Positions 11,086 through 21,692 of a stretch of 64,000 bases of DNA are shown piece by piece. This DNA is from Megaleporinus macrocephalus (lineage: Eukaryota; Chordata; Actinopteri; Characiformes; Anostomidae), in contig CM038728.1 of the NCBI GenBank assembly GCA_021613375.1, positions 36,258,734 to 36,322,733 of the forward strand, in the 5' to 3' direction. Positions within the stretch are counted from its first letter, which is position 1, and each line of letters opens with the position of its first letter. The notes under the pieces were generated by a model. It was not told where the DNA came from. It saw nothing but the letters and a program-made list of their open reading frames with translations, and did no database searches. The translations under genes and the position numbers were made by a program.

Positions 11086-12085
11086 NNNNNNNNNNNNNNN
11101 NNNNNNNNNNNNNNNNNNNNNNNNNNNNNNNNNNNNNNNNNNNNNNNNNNNNNNNNNNNNNNNNNNNNNNNNNNNNNNNNNNNNNNNNNNNNNNNNNNNN
11201 NNNNNNNNNNNNNNNNNNNNNNNNNNNNNNNNNNNNNNNNNNNNNNNNNNNNNNNNNNNNNNNNNNNNNNNNNNNNNNNNNNNNNNNNNNNNNNNNNNNN
11301 NNNNNNNNNNNNNNNNNNNNNNNNNNNNNNNNNNNNNNNNNNNNNNNNNNNNNNNNNNNNNNNNNNNNNNNNNNNNNNNNNNNNNNNNNNNNNNNNNNNN
11401 NNNNNNNNNNNNNNNNNNNNNNNNNNNNNNNNNNNNNNNNNNNNNNNNNNNNNNNNNNNNNNNNNNNNNNNNNNNNNNNNNNNNNNNNNNNNNNNNNNNN
11501 NNNNNNNNNNNNNNNNNNNNNNNNNNNNNNNNNNNNNNNNNNNNNNNNNNNNNNNNNNNNNNNNNNNNNNNNNNNNNNNNNNNNNNNNNNNNNNNNNNNN
11601 NNNNNNNNNNNNNNNNNNNNNNNNNNNNNNNNNNNNNNNNNNNNNNNNNNNNNNNNNNNNNNNNNNNNNNNNNNNNNNNNNNNNNNNNNNNNNNNNNNNN
11701 NNNNNNNNNNNNNNNNNNNNNNNNNNNNNNNNNNNNNNNNNNNNNNNNNNNNNNNNNNNNNNNNNNNNNNNNNNNNNNNNNNNNNNNNNNNNNNNNNNNN
11801 NNNNNNNNNNNNNNNNNNNNNNNNNNNNNNNNNNNNNNNNNNNNNNNNNNNNNNNNNNNNNNNNNNNNNNNNNNNNNNNNNNNNNNNNNNNNNNNNNNNN
11901 NNNNNNNNNNNNNNNNNNNNNNNNNNNNNNNNNNNNNNNNNNNNNNNNNNNNNNNNNNNNNNNNNNNNNNNNNNNNNNNNNNNNNNNNNNNNNNNNNNNN
12001 NNNNNNNNNNNNNNNNNNNNNNNNNNNNNNNNNNNNNNNNNNNNNNNNNNNNNNNNNNNNNNNNNNNNNNNNNNNNNNNNNNNNN
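11086..12085. other. assembly gap (1000 N)
   Basis: Exactly 1000 unknown bases, a length suggesting a placeholder. The left edge is a 24-bp coding VNTR and the right edge an unrelated 24-bp minisatellite, so real length and content are unknown. Protein predictions spanning it are meaningless. Confidence 0.99.
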
Positions 12086-13328
12086 CCAAACTCTTCACCA
12101 CCAAACTATCCAAACTCTCCATCACCAAACTATCCAAACTCTCCACCACCAAACTATCCAAACTCTCCACCACCAAACTATCCAAACTCTCCACCACCAA
12201 ACTATCCAAACTCTCCATCACCAAACTATCCAAACTCTCCACCACCAAACTATCCAAACTCTCCACCACCAAACTATCCAAACTCTCCACCACCAAACTA
12301 TCCAAATTCTCCACCACCAATCTAAACTCTCCACCACCAAACTATCTAAACTCTCCTTCACCAAACTATCCAAACTCTCCATCACCAAACTATCCAAACT
12401 CTCCACCACCAAACTATCTAAACTCTCCACCACCAAACTATCTAAACTCTCCATCACCAAACTATCCAAACTCTCCACCACCAAACTATCCAAACTCTCC
12501 ATCACCAAATTATCCAAACTCTCCATCAACAAACTATCCAACTCTCCACCACCAGACTATCCAATCTCTCCATTACTAAACTATCCAAACTCTCCACCAC
12601 CAAACTATCCAAACTTTCCATCACCAAACTATCCAAGACCTCCACCACCAAACTCTCCATCACCAAACTATCCAAACTCTCCACCACCATACTATCCAAA
12701 CTCTTCACCACCAAACTATCCAAACTCTTCACCACCAAACTATCCAAACTCTCCATCACCAAACTATCCAAACTCTCCACCACCAAACTATCCAAACTCT
12801 CCACCACCAAACTATCCAAACTCTCCACCACCAAACTATCCAAACTCTCCATCACCAAACTATCCAAACTCTCCACCACCAAACTATCCAAACTCTCCAC
12901 CACCAAACTATCCAAACTCTCCACCACCAAACTATCCAAATTCTCCACCACCAATCTAAACTCTCCACCACCAAACTATCTAAACTCTCCTTCACCAAAC
13001 TATCCAAACTCTCCATCACCAAACTATCCAAACTCTCCACCACCAAACTATCTAAACTCTCCACCACCAAACTATCTAAACTCTCCATCACCAAACTATC
13101 CAAACTCTCCATCACCAAACTATCCAAACTCTCCACCACCAAACTATCTAAACTCTCCATCACCAAACTATCCAAACTCTCCACCACCAAACTATCCAAA
13201 CTCTCCACCACCAAACTATCCAAACTCTCCATCACCAAACTATCCAAACTCTCCATCACCAAACTATCCAAACTCTCCACCACCAAACTATCTAAACTCT
13301 CCATCACCAAACTATCCAAACTCTCCAT
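12086..13328. repeat. 24-bp minisatellite (ACCAAACTATCCAAACTCTCC core)
   Basis: About 51 copies of a 24-base unit containing CACCAAACTATCCAAACTC, differing mainly at CCACC/CATCACC and TATCC/TATCT. The series starting AATTCTCCACCACCAATC at 12305 recurs at 12939, showing a higher-order duplication of 634 bases. Because 24 is divisible by three, long frames (NYPNSPPP on plus, SLDSLVVE on minus) are open. Whether any of this is the 3' continuation of the gapped exon cannot be decided; no clear splice site was seen. Confidence 0.95.
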
Positions 13329-13947
13329 TATTGAATGCCGAGCTCACCGCACACTGATAAACTATAATTAGCAGCTGCTGAGCTTTATCACACATGGTAC
13401 AGTGTTCAGTACCTACAGCACTCTGTGTTGGAGAACTTCTATCAGGCCTGAAACTCTGCTCCAAACCAGAAAACAACCGGAGAACTTTCTAATCCGGACC
13501 TGCCATCATGTTCCAGTTCCAAATTCACTGAAGTGCAAGATTCTGCCCAGAGCTGACCGAAACATCGCCAAACAGAACCTGAATTCTACAAACAGAACCT
13601 CAATTCTACAAACAGAACCTGCCCTCTACAAACAGAACCTGATCTCTAGAAACAAAACCTGCACTTAACCGAAGAACCAAAGAGGAAGTCTTAGCATCTA
13701 AAACAGACTCAATACAATAAACATCATCATTAAAGAGTAAAGGTTTATTATGATCAGTGTGTGAAGCGCCTCCTGGTGCTGGGGGTCCCGGCCCCTTACT
13801 GTTTACAGCAGCTTTATTCTCTCTCCGAACACTCCGAACACTCTGAAGCACCTTCACCACGACTGACCAGAGGTCAAAATATGGCGTTGGCGCAGCAGCA
13901 CTACTTCCTCATCCTCACATGCTGGACTGATTCCACTCCACAATACA
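13329..13947. other. mostly unique spacer with a 21-bp repeat
   Basis: Five copies of a roughly 21-base unit (TCTACAAACAGAACCTG) lie at 13565-13660. The rest is unique, with no convincing gene. A microsatellite-free, CG-containing segment at 13745-13900 shows nothing recognisable. Confidence 0.5.
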
Positions 13948-14231
13948 GACTCACTATCACCTCTTTAGGTAAAAAGTGGTACTACAGTGACTCACTATCA
14001 CCTCTTCAGGTAAAAAGTGGTACTACAGTGACTCACTATCACCTCTTCAGGTACAAAGTGGTATTACAGTGACTCACTATCACCTCTTCAGGTACAAAGT
14101 GGTACTACAGTGACTCAATATCACCTCTTCAGGTACAAAGTGGTATTACAGTGACTCACTATCACCTCTTCAGGTACAAAGTGGTACTACAGTGACTCAC
14201 TAACACCTCTTCCGGTACAAAGTGGTACTAC
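13948..14231. repeat. 41-bp minisatellite, left part
   Basis: About seven copies of a 41-base unit containing GACTCACTATCACCTCTTCA and GGTACAAAGTGGTACTACA. It stops at TACTAC (14226-14231), where a LINE begins, and the same array resumes at 21076 with TACTAC. Confidence 0.95.
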
Positions 14232-14474
14232 GGAGGAACCTGTGATCGGTGGCTCTGTGATCTGCTAGTTTCATCCTGAGTGTTTGCGGGAAACATACAG
14301 CTTCTGTGTTTTATTAATCTGTTTTATTGTATATTAACCATCTGTAGACTCTTACAAACTTTTTTCACAGGACTACATACCACAGAGAGAGGAGACTGCA
14401 GTTTAGCTTTCAAGCAAAAGTTGGTGGTAAGATTTTAAATCAACTGAAAACAGTAAGTACCACTTTCTTGTACT

Positions 14475-15471
14475 ATGGCTGCGTTTGCTTGTGTGGAGTG
14501 TGGAGTGTATAGTGCTAGTCCTCTCTCCACCACTAGTGATAATAATAGTGGGTTAGTTTGTGAGAAGTGCCAGCTCATTTCTACTCTGGTGGAGAAGGTG
14601 AACCAGTTAGAGGTGCGCATTCGGGGTTTAATCAGGGATAGAGAGCAGAGTTCAGAGTTCACCCCGGGTGCCTTAGGGAGAGTTAGAGTCCCAGCGACTC
14701 CGGCTGTAGAGCCCTTGCAGCAGGGCGAATGGGTGACGGTTCGGCGGCATAGTAACAAAGCTAAAGCTGACGCTAAAGCTAACGCTGAGGCCAAAGCTAA
14801 GGCTAGCCCACCTGTGCACCACGCACCTATTCGCGTGTCAAACAGATATTCTCCTCTCGGTGAAACACCCACCGAGGAGTCTGTCAAAGGTACTCTGGTT
14901 ATAGGAAGCTCTATTGTACGACACGTGAAATTAGCTACTCCTTTAGGGGCACCAGCAGCTCGAGTTATCTGCTTACCAGGAGCCGGACATCAGCAGCAAC
15001 CTTAGGGTGTTAGCAAAGAATAGATATTCGAGGATAGTGATTCACGTAGGTGGTAACGATATCCGTATGCGGCAGTCTGAGGTCACTAAGAGTAATATTA
15101 ATAATAATATTAATAATAATATTAATAATAATATTTAAGAGGTGATCAAAATAGCCCATACGATGTCCGATGCCGTTATATGCTCTGGCCCTGTTCCAGG
15201 ACGGCAGGGTGCTGAAGCTTACAGCAGGCTTTGGACGCTACACTGCTGGATGTCCAAGTGGTGTACAGAAAATCATGTGGGCTTCATAGACAATTGGTCC
15301 AACTTTGAGGGGAAGTCTGGTCTCGTAGGGCGGGACGGTGTCCACCCCACGCGGGAGGGTGCCGCTCTGCTATCGTGCAGCATAGCCCATAGCCTGTTAG
15401 TTAGTCTCAGAGCAGCGGAGGTAGTTGCTGACTGTCCAGAGCCGAGACCAGGCAGCAGACAAACAGGCTAA
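14475..15471 (+). pseudogene. LINE ORF1 with SGNH-esterase domain, frameshifted
   Basis: The reading frame starts at 14475. Two Cys pairs (residues 6/9 and 29/32) form a zinc-binding-type motif, followed by a coiled-coil-like stretch ([20 protein letters not shown]) and a Lys/Ala-rich linker (about residues 95-110). The esterase domain shows block I GSSIVRHV (residues 144-151), block III VGGND (about 15045-15060) and the catalytic Asp-His block DGVHPT (about 15334). A frameshift near 14980 separates block I from block III. A run of ATTAATAATAAT repeats at 15090-15135 introduces a stop before the last part. In CR1/L2 elements ORF1 binds RNA and the esterase is thought to aid membrane or lipid interactions. 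This copy is inactive. Confidence 0.85.
15090..15136. repeat. AATATTAATAAT short repeat inside LINE ORF1
   Basis: About four copies of a 12-base AATATTAATAAT unit expanded inside the esterase region of ORF1 and end in an in-frame stop. This is the first of six internal expansions in this LINE. Confidence 0.9.
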
Positions 15472-16149
15472 ACCCACCGTCTGCTCGCTGCCTAGAGACG
15501 TCACCTAGCAACAACTATACTGAGACTGTTTCACTGCCCCGAATTAAACAAAAACTTAGAAAATCTCAATCAGTTTGTTTAAATAACTTAGTTAATATAA
15601 GAATATTAGATCCAGTGTCTAGCTGCAGTGTTTCTGAATGAAGGTTTGGTTTATTTAATATAAGATCACTGAACTCTAAGGCTGTCATTGTAAATGATAC
15701 AATAACGTATCATAAAAGTGATGTGTTATGTCTCGTAGAAACATGGATTAAACCTGAGGAATATTTGGCATTAAATGAAGCTCCCATAGGCTATAAGTAT
15801 GTACAGCCCCAGACTGTCCGGTAAAGGAGGGGGTATATGTGTCATTCATAAAAATTCATTAGACATGAGTCAGAAACACAATCTCACTTTCAATTCTTTT
15901 GAAATTCTTCTCATAAACATCACCAATCCGACCACTAATAGAAGTGTACTCACCCTAATCAGCATTTATAGACCACCAGGACCACCAGGACCTTATTCTG
16001 AGTTCTTAAAAGAATTCAGTGACTTTGTTGCAGATCTAGCAGTGAGCGCTGAAAACTAATAACTGCAGGAGATTTTAATATTCACTTTGAAAACTCAGCA
16101 GATCCATTAAAAAAGACTTTCTCATCTTAGACTCTGTAGGTCTCACTCA

Positions 16150-17150
16150 GAATGTTATAGGACCTACACATTCCTGTAATCACACACTAGATCTAGTTCT
16201 GACTCTAACTACACATTCCTGTAATCACACACTAGATCTAGTTCTGACTCTAACTACACATTCCTGTAATCACACACTAGATCTAGTTCTGACTCTAACT
16301 ACACATTCCTGTAATCACACACTAGATCTAGTTCTGACTCTAACTACACATTCCTGTAATCACACACTAGATCTAGTTCTGACACTAACTACACATTCCT
16401 GTAATCACACACTAGATCTAGTTCTGACTCTAACTACACATTCCTGTAATCACACACTAGATCTAGTTCTGACTAACTACACATTCCTGTAATCACACAC
16501 TAGATCTAGTTCTGACTCTAACTACACATTCCTGTAATCACACACTAGATCTAGTTCTGACTCTAACTACACATTCCTGTAATCACACACTAGATCTAGT
16601 TCTGACTCTAACTACACATTCCTGTAATCACACACTAGATCTAGTTCTGACTCTAACTACACATTCCTGTAATCACACACTAGATCTAGTTCTGACTAAC
16701 TACACATTCCTGTAATCACACACTAGATCTAGTTCTGACTCTAACTACACATTCCTGTAATCACACACTAGATCTAGTTCTGACTCTAACTACACATTCC
16801 TGTAATCACACACTAGATCTAGTTCTGACTCTAACTACACATTCCTGTAATCACACACTAGATCTAGTTCTGACTCTAACTACACATTCCTGTAATCACA
16901 CACTAGATCTAGTTCTGACTCTAACTACACATTCCTGTAATCACACACTAGATCTAGTTCTGACTCTAACTACACATTCCTGTAATCACACACTAGATCT
17001 AGTTCTGACTAACTACACATTCCTGTAATCACACACTAGATCTAGTTTTGACTCTAACTACACATTCCTGTAATCACACACTAGATCTAGTTCTGACTCT
17101 AACTACACACTCCTGTAATCACACACTAGATCTAGTTTTGACTTTAGGTG
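16150..17150. repeat. 45-bp minisatellite grown from the endonuclease coding sequence
   Basis: About 22 copies of a 45-base unit (CACATTCCTGTAATCACACA then CTAGATCTAGTTCTGACTC) encode THSCNHTLDLVLTLT, the conserved endonuclease C-terminal block. Most copies keep length 45, a multiple of three. At least three are 43 bases and shift the frame. Copies are almost identical, so the expansion is recent relative to the decay of the LINE. Confidence 0.95.
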
Positions 17151-17571
17151 TTGATATACATAATCTTACTGTTCGTTCACAGACTTCAGTAGTTTCAGAT
17201 CACTACCTAATTTCATATGAATTGAGTCTTAGTGAATATTTATGTATCACCCTGTTATCACATGAAACGTTCAATAATACCAAATACATCTCAGCACTTT
17301 ATTACCTTCCAGATCATCAACTACAGCTTCTCCTTCAGACCCACCAGAGCTACACACACTAACTGACTGCCTAGAAAATACACTCCCATTAACTTTAGAC
17401 AATGTTCCACCAATAAAAATAAAAAAGATGCAACAGAAAAAGCTCCGTACAACAAATACACACCTTTAAACACACAGTACAGAAATTAGAGCACTAATTG
17501 AGAGTGACCAAGCTGGAGGTATCTCACTCTGCTTGGAAGGACAGCCTTAGCAGTTACAGAAAGACACTTAT

Positions 17572-18170
17572 TAAAACACACTCAGCATACCTGTCCACAC
17601 TCACCAACACACACTCAGCATACCTGTCCACACTCATCAACACACACTCAGCATACCTGTCCTCTCTCACCAACACACACTCAGCATACCTGTCCTCTCT
17701 CACCAACACACACCCAGCATACCTGTCCTCTCTCACCAACACACACTCAGCATACCTGTCCACACTCACCAACACACACTCAGTATACCTGTCCTCACTC
17801 ACCAACACACACTCAGTATACCTGTCCACACTCACCAACACACACTCAGTATACGTGTCCACACTCACCAACACACACTCAGCATACCTGTCCACACTCA
17901 CCAACACACACTCAGCATACCTGTCCTCACTCACCAACACACACTCAGCATACCTGTCCACACTCACCAACACACACTCAGCATACCTGTCCTCACTCAC
18001 CAACACACACTCAGCATACCTGTCCACACTCACCAACACACACTCAGTATACCTGTCCTCACTCACCAACACACACTCAGCATACCTGTCCACACTCACC
18101 AACACACACTCAGCATACCTGTCCACACTCACCAACACACACTCAGCATACCTGTCCACACTCACCAACA
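17572..18170. repeat. 33-bp minisatellite inside LINE ORF2 linker
   Basis: Eighteen copies of a 33-base unit encode the 11 residues THSAYLSTLTN in frame, located between endonuclease and RT. All copies keep length 33, so both strands have long open frames. Variants are mainly CCACACTC versus CCTCACTC and AGCATAC versus AGTATAC. Confidence 0.95.
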
Positions 18171-19316
18171 CAACAAAAACAATCCTAGAGTTTTATTTAG
18201 CACCATCGCAAAACTTACCAAAAATCAGGATCTGAACCTCAAATACCCGCCAACCACAGCAGCAATAATTTCATGAACTTTTTCAATAACAAAATTGAGA
18301 ATATTAGACAAAAAGTTCTACCAATACGAGTAACTTATCCTTCATCCGGTTTGACTCAAACAGCACAAAATGTGGTTTTAGAAGAAACACTAGAAACATT
18401 TTCTCCACTACAGCAGACAGAACTAGAAAAACTAATCTCTTCTTCAAATTCTACTACATGTTCACTCGATATGATTCCAACAAACTATTAAAACAAGTAT
18501 TACCAGCTATTATTAAACCTTAACTATCATCAACTCTTCTCTTAGTCTGGGTCATGTACCTAAGTCTTTTAAACTAGCTGTGATAAAACCCTTGATAAAG
18601 AAGCCAAATCTTGACCCCAGAGAACTGTCCAGTTATAGACCCATTTCCAATTTACCTTTTATCTCTAAGATTTTAGAAAAGGCTGTAGCTCGACAACTCT
18701 GTCCTCATCTACATAAGAACAACATATATGAAAAATTCCAATCTGGTTTTAGACCCACCACAGCACAGAGACAGCTTTAGTTAAGATAACAAATGATCTT
18801 CTTCTTGTCTCTGATCAGGACCACGTATCTCTACTGGTGTTACTCGATCTAAGTGCAGCTTTTACACTATAGATCACACTATTCTTTTGGACAGACTAAA
18901 AAATATAGTTGGAATCACAGGAACAGCGTTATCCTGGTTCACATCTTACCTTAGTGATCGCTTTCAGTTTGTAAAGATAAATAATGTATCGTCTAATTAT
19001 ACAAGAGTGAAATATGGAGTTCCACAAGGTTCTGTTTTAGGTCCTCTGTTATTTACACTATATATGCTACCATTAGGCTCAGTTATAAATAAACATGGAA
19101 TCAGTTTCCTCTGTTATGCCGATGATACACAACTGTACATATCAGACCAGATGATAAATCCAGATTAGATAAGATAGAAGATTGTGTAAGAGATATTAGA
19201 CTTTGGATGCTACAGAACTTCCTTCTTTTGAACCCAGACAAAACGGAAGTTCTCCTCCTCGACCCAAAGGCTGCTCGGACTAAATGTTCAGATTTAATGT
19301 TAATCTTGCTGATTTC

Positions 19317-19416
19317 TCTGTAGTTTCTGGTTCAGTAGTTTCTGGTTCAGTAGTTTCTGGTTCAGTAGTTCCTGGTTCAGTAGTTTCTGGTTCAGTAGTT
19401 TCTGGTTCAGTAGTTA
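19317..19416. repeat. 15-bp repeat (TAGTTTCTGGTTCAG) inside RT region
   Basis: About 6.5 copies of a 15-base unit encode VVSGS in frame, between the YADD block and the ORF2 C-terminal segment beginning VINLGVF. Confidence 0.92.
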
Positions 19417-19764
19417 TAAATCTCGGTGTGTTTGACTCAGATCTGACATTTAATCAACACGTAGGTAACATTACAAGAACAGTGTTTCTTCACCTACGAA
19501 ACATTTCAAAGTTAAGAAATGTGTTATCTGTGTCTGATGCTGAAAAGTTAGTACATGTCTTTATAACTTCAAGGCTAGATTACTGTACTGAATTATTGTC
19601 AGGATGCTCCAGCAGGAACCTGAATAAACTTCAGTTAGTTCAGAACGCTGCAGCTAGAGTACTAACTAAAACCAGAACCTTCCATCATCAGTCCAGTTTA
19701 ATCAGCTACACTGGCTTCCTGTTAAATTCCGTATCCACTATAAAATTCTATTACTGACGAATAA

Positions 19765-19916
19765 AACCTGCACACTCTCACACCAGAGTACCTGCACGCT
19801 CTCACACCGGAGTACCTGCACGCTCTCACACCGGAGTACCTGCACCCTCTCACACCGGAGTACCTGCACACTCTCACACCGGAGCACCTGCACACTCTCA
19901 CACCAGAGTACCTGCA
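19765..19916. repeat. 24-bp repeat near ORF2 C-terminus
   Basis: Six copies of CCTGCACGCTCTCACACCGG plus AGTA lie where the ORF2 C-terminal coding sequence would be. Confidence 0.92.
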
Positions 19917-20443
19917 AGATCTTATTTCCTATTATGAACTGCTACGTTCACTCAGTTCACAGGATGCTTTTTCCTACAAAGCCCAAAAATTGTGGAATAA
20001 TCTCCCAGTTAATGTTCGGATACTGTCTCAATATTTAAGTCTAGACTGAACTCAGACTGGTTTAGTGTATTTTTTGGTAATTAATCTTCTCTTTTAGATA
20101 AAGGCAGGAGATCTGGGGGTTCTTGGACACAGAGGTTGATGGTAAACTGAGATGTTGGTGCTGTTGTTCCACCACTTCACGTGATCACACAGGTTTGTTG
20201 ATGGTGGAGTGGGGGGACCCCAGTGTCTCAGGGTGGTCTCATGTCCATGTTACCTTCTGGTTCTCTCCTTTTAGTTTAGGCTGTTATAGTTAGATCTGCC
20301 GGAGTCGCCAGCCGCACTCTAAAATTCTGAAAATTCATATTCTCTACAGTCTCACTTCCGAGCCCAACTCACTCTCTCTCTTTACTCCTCCTGAGGAAAT
20401 GACTGTCCTCCCGTCTGTTGAACGCTGTTGAAGGACTGATCAT

Positions 20444-20640
20444 CGGGCCATCACCCCACCATCACCAGCCAGCTCACTTCCTCACCATCACCAGCCAGCT
20501 CACCTCCCCACCATCACCAGCCAGCTCACCTCCTCACCATCACCAGCCAGCTCACCTCCTCACCATCACCAGCCAGCTCACCTCCTCACCATCACCAGCC
20601 AGCTCACCTCCCCACCATCACCAGCCAGCTCACCTGTCCA
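20444..20640. repeat. 26-bp repeat in LINE 3' region
   Basis: Seven and a half copies of a 26-base unit, ATCACCAGCCAGCTCACCTC plus CTCACC. The unit is not a multiple of three and lies in the 3' untranslated region. A shorter CAGTCAGAGACTGCCT duplication follows at about 20738-20785. Confidence 0.92.
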
Positions 20641-21075
20641 TTACTACTACACCCTCAGTTACATCACTGTGCCATCCAGATGCACCAGCACTAAGATAGG
20701 ATGGGACTGTTTCAGCTCCGCCCACTTTACATAAAGACTCAGCCAGAGACTGCCTCAGTCAGAGACTGCCTCAGTCATACACTGCCTCTATCTGTGCAGC
20801 TTCTAAAGCTTTGCTATCCAGATTTCAAACAGAGGCTCCTTTCTTTGGTATTTAGTTCAAACTGTAAATACTGTTGACCAGAGGAGGATGGGTCTCCCCT
20901 TGTGAGTCTGGTTCCTCCCAAGGTTTCTTCCTCCAGTTGAGGGAGGTGTTCTTGCCACTATTGCCTCTGGTTTGCTCACTGGGGGGTATATGTTATAACT
21001 GTTTTCAAAACTCTGTAAAGCTGCTTTGAGACAACATCGTTGTAAAAAGCGCTATATAAATAAAATTGACTTGAC

Positions 21076-21692
21076 TACTACAGTGACTCACTATCACCTC
21101 TTCAGGAACAAAGTGGTACTACAGTGACTCACTATCACCTCTTCAGGAACAAAGTGGTACTACAGTGACTCACTATCACCTCTTCAGGAACAAAGTGGTA
21201 CTACAGTGACTCACTATCACCTCTTCAGGTACAAAGTGGTACTACAGTGACTCACTATCACCTCTTCAGGTACAAAGTGGTACTACAGTGACTCACTATC
21301 ACTTCTTCAGGAACAAAGTGGTACTACAGTGACTCACTATCACCTCTTCAGGTACAAAGTGGTACTACAGTGACTCACTATCACCTCCTCAGGTACAAAG
21401 TGGTGCTACAGTGACTCACTATCACCTCTTCAGGTACAAAGTGGTACTACAGTGACTCACTATCACCTCTTCAGGTACAAAGTGGTGCTACAGTGACTCA
21501 CTATCACCTCTTCAGGTACAAAGTGGTGCTACAGTGACTCACTATCACCTCTTCAGGTACAAAGTGGTACTACAGTGACTCACTATCACCTCTTCAGGTG
21601 CAAAGTGGTACTACAGTGACTCACTATCACCTCTTCAGGTACAAAATGGTACTACAGTGACTCACTATTACCTCTTCAGGTACAAAGTGGTA
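21076..21692. repeat. 41-bp minisatellite, right part
   Basis: About fifteen copies of the same 41-base unit as 13948-14231, resuming exactly after the LINE 3' end. The flanks together show one original array cut by the insertion. Confidence 0.95.

Larger units (their letters stand above)
15628..19990 (+). pseudogene. LINE ORF2 (endonuclease + reverse transcriptase), broken and repeat-expanded
   Basis: Endonuclease blocks appear in order in alternating frames: LFNIRSLNSKA (about 15648), LCLVETWIKPEE (about 15733), GGGICVIHK, SIYRPPGPPG (about 15963), GDFNIHFEN (about 16070) and GPTHSCNHTLDLVL (about 16150). RT follows: LDPRELSSYRPISNLPF (about 18611-18660), FQSGFRP, DLSAAF (about 18850), [14 protein letters not shown] (about 19013) and [10 protein letters not shown] with the catalytic Asp pair at 19114-19125. 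The C-terminal segment runs from VINLGVFDSDLTFNQH to QLVQNAAARVL. Numerous stops and frameshifts and three internal tandem arrays (45, 33 and 15 bp) interrupt it, and a fourth (24 bp) falls near the C-terminus. The order and motifs fit the L2 clade. It is not functional. Confidence 0.88.
14232..21075 (+). mobile_element. L2/CR1-clade non-LTR retrotransposon, nearly full length, decayed
   Basis: A 6.84 kb insertion splits a 41-bp minisatellite and is flanked by TACTAC on both sides (14226-14231, 21076-21081), a likely target-site duplication. In order it has a 5' untranslated region, ORF1 with a Cys-pair motif and SGNH-esterase blocks, ORF2 with apurinic-type endonuclease and reverse transcriptase, and a long 3' untranslated region. 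It ends in GCGCTATATAAATAAAATTG plus ACTTGAC, the characteristic fish L2-type 3' end. ORF1 and ORF2 carry frameshifts and stops, so this copy is dead. Six short internal segments have been expanded into tandem arrays and account for about 2 kb of the length. The esterase-bearing ORF1 is a known trait of CR1-like elements. Confidence 0.9.

Noticed and set aside
10818..12579. Plus and minus frames of 430-580 codons spanning 10.8-12.6 kb
   Set aside because: More than 300 of the codons are unknown bases in the gap; only 10713-11085 has independent splice support.
17554..18171. 205-codon minus-strand frame (VSVDRYAECVL repeats)
   Set aside because: Antisense shadow of the 33-base array inside the LINE.
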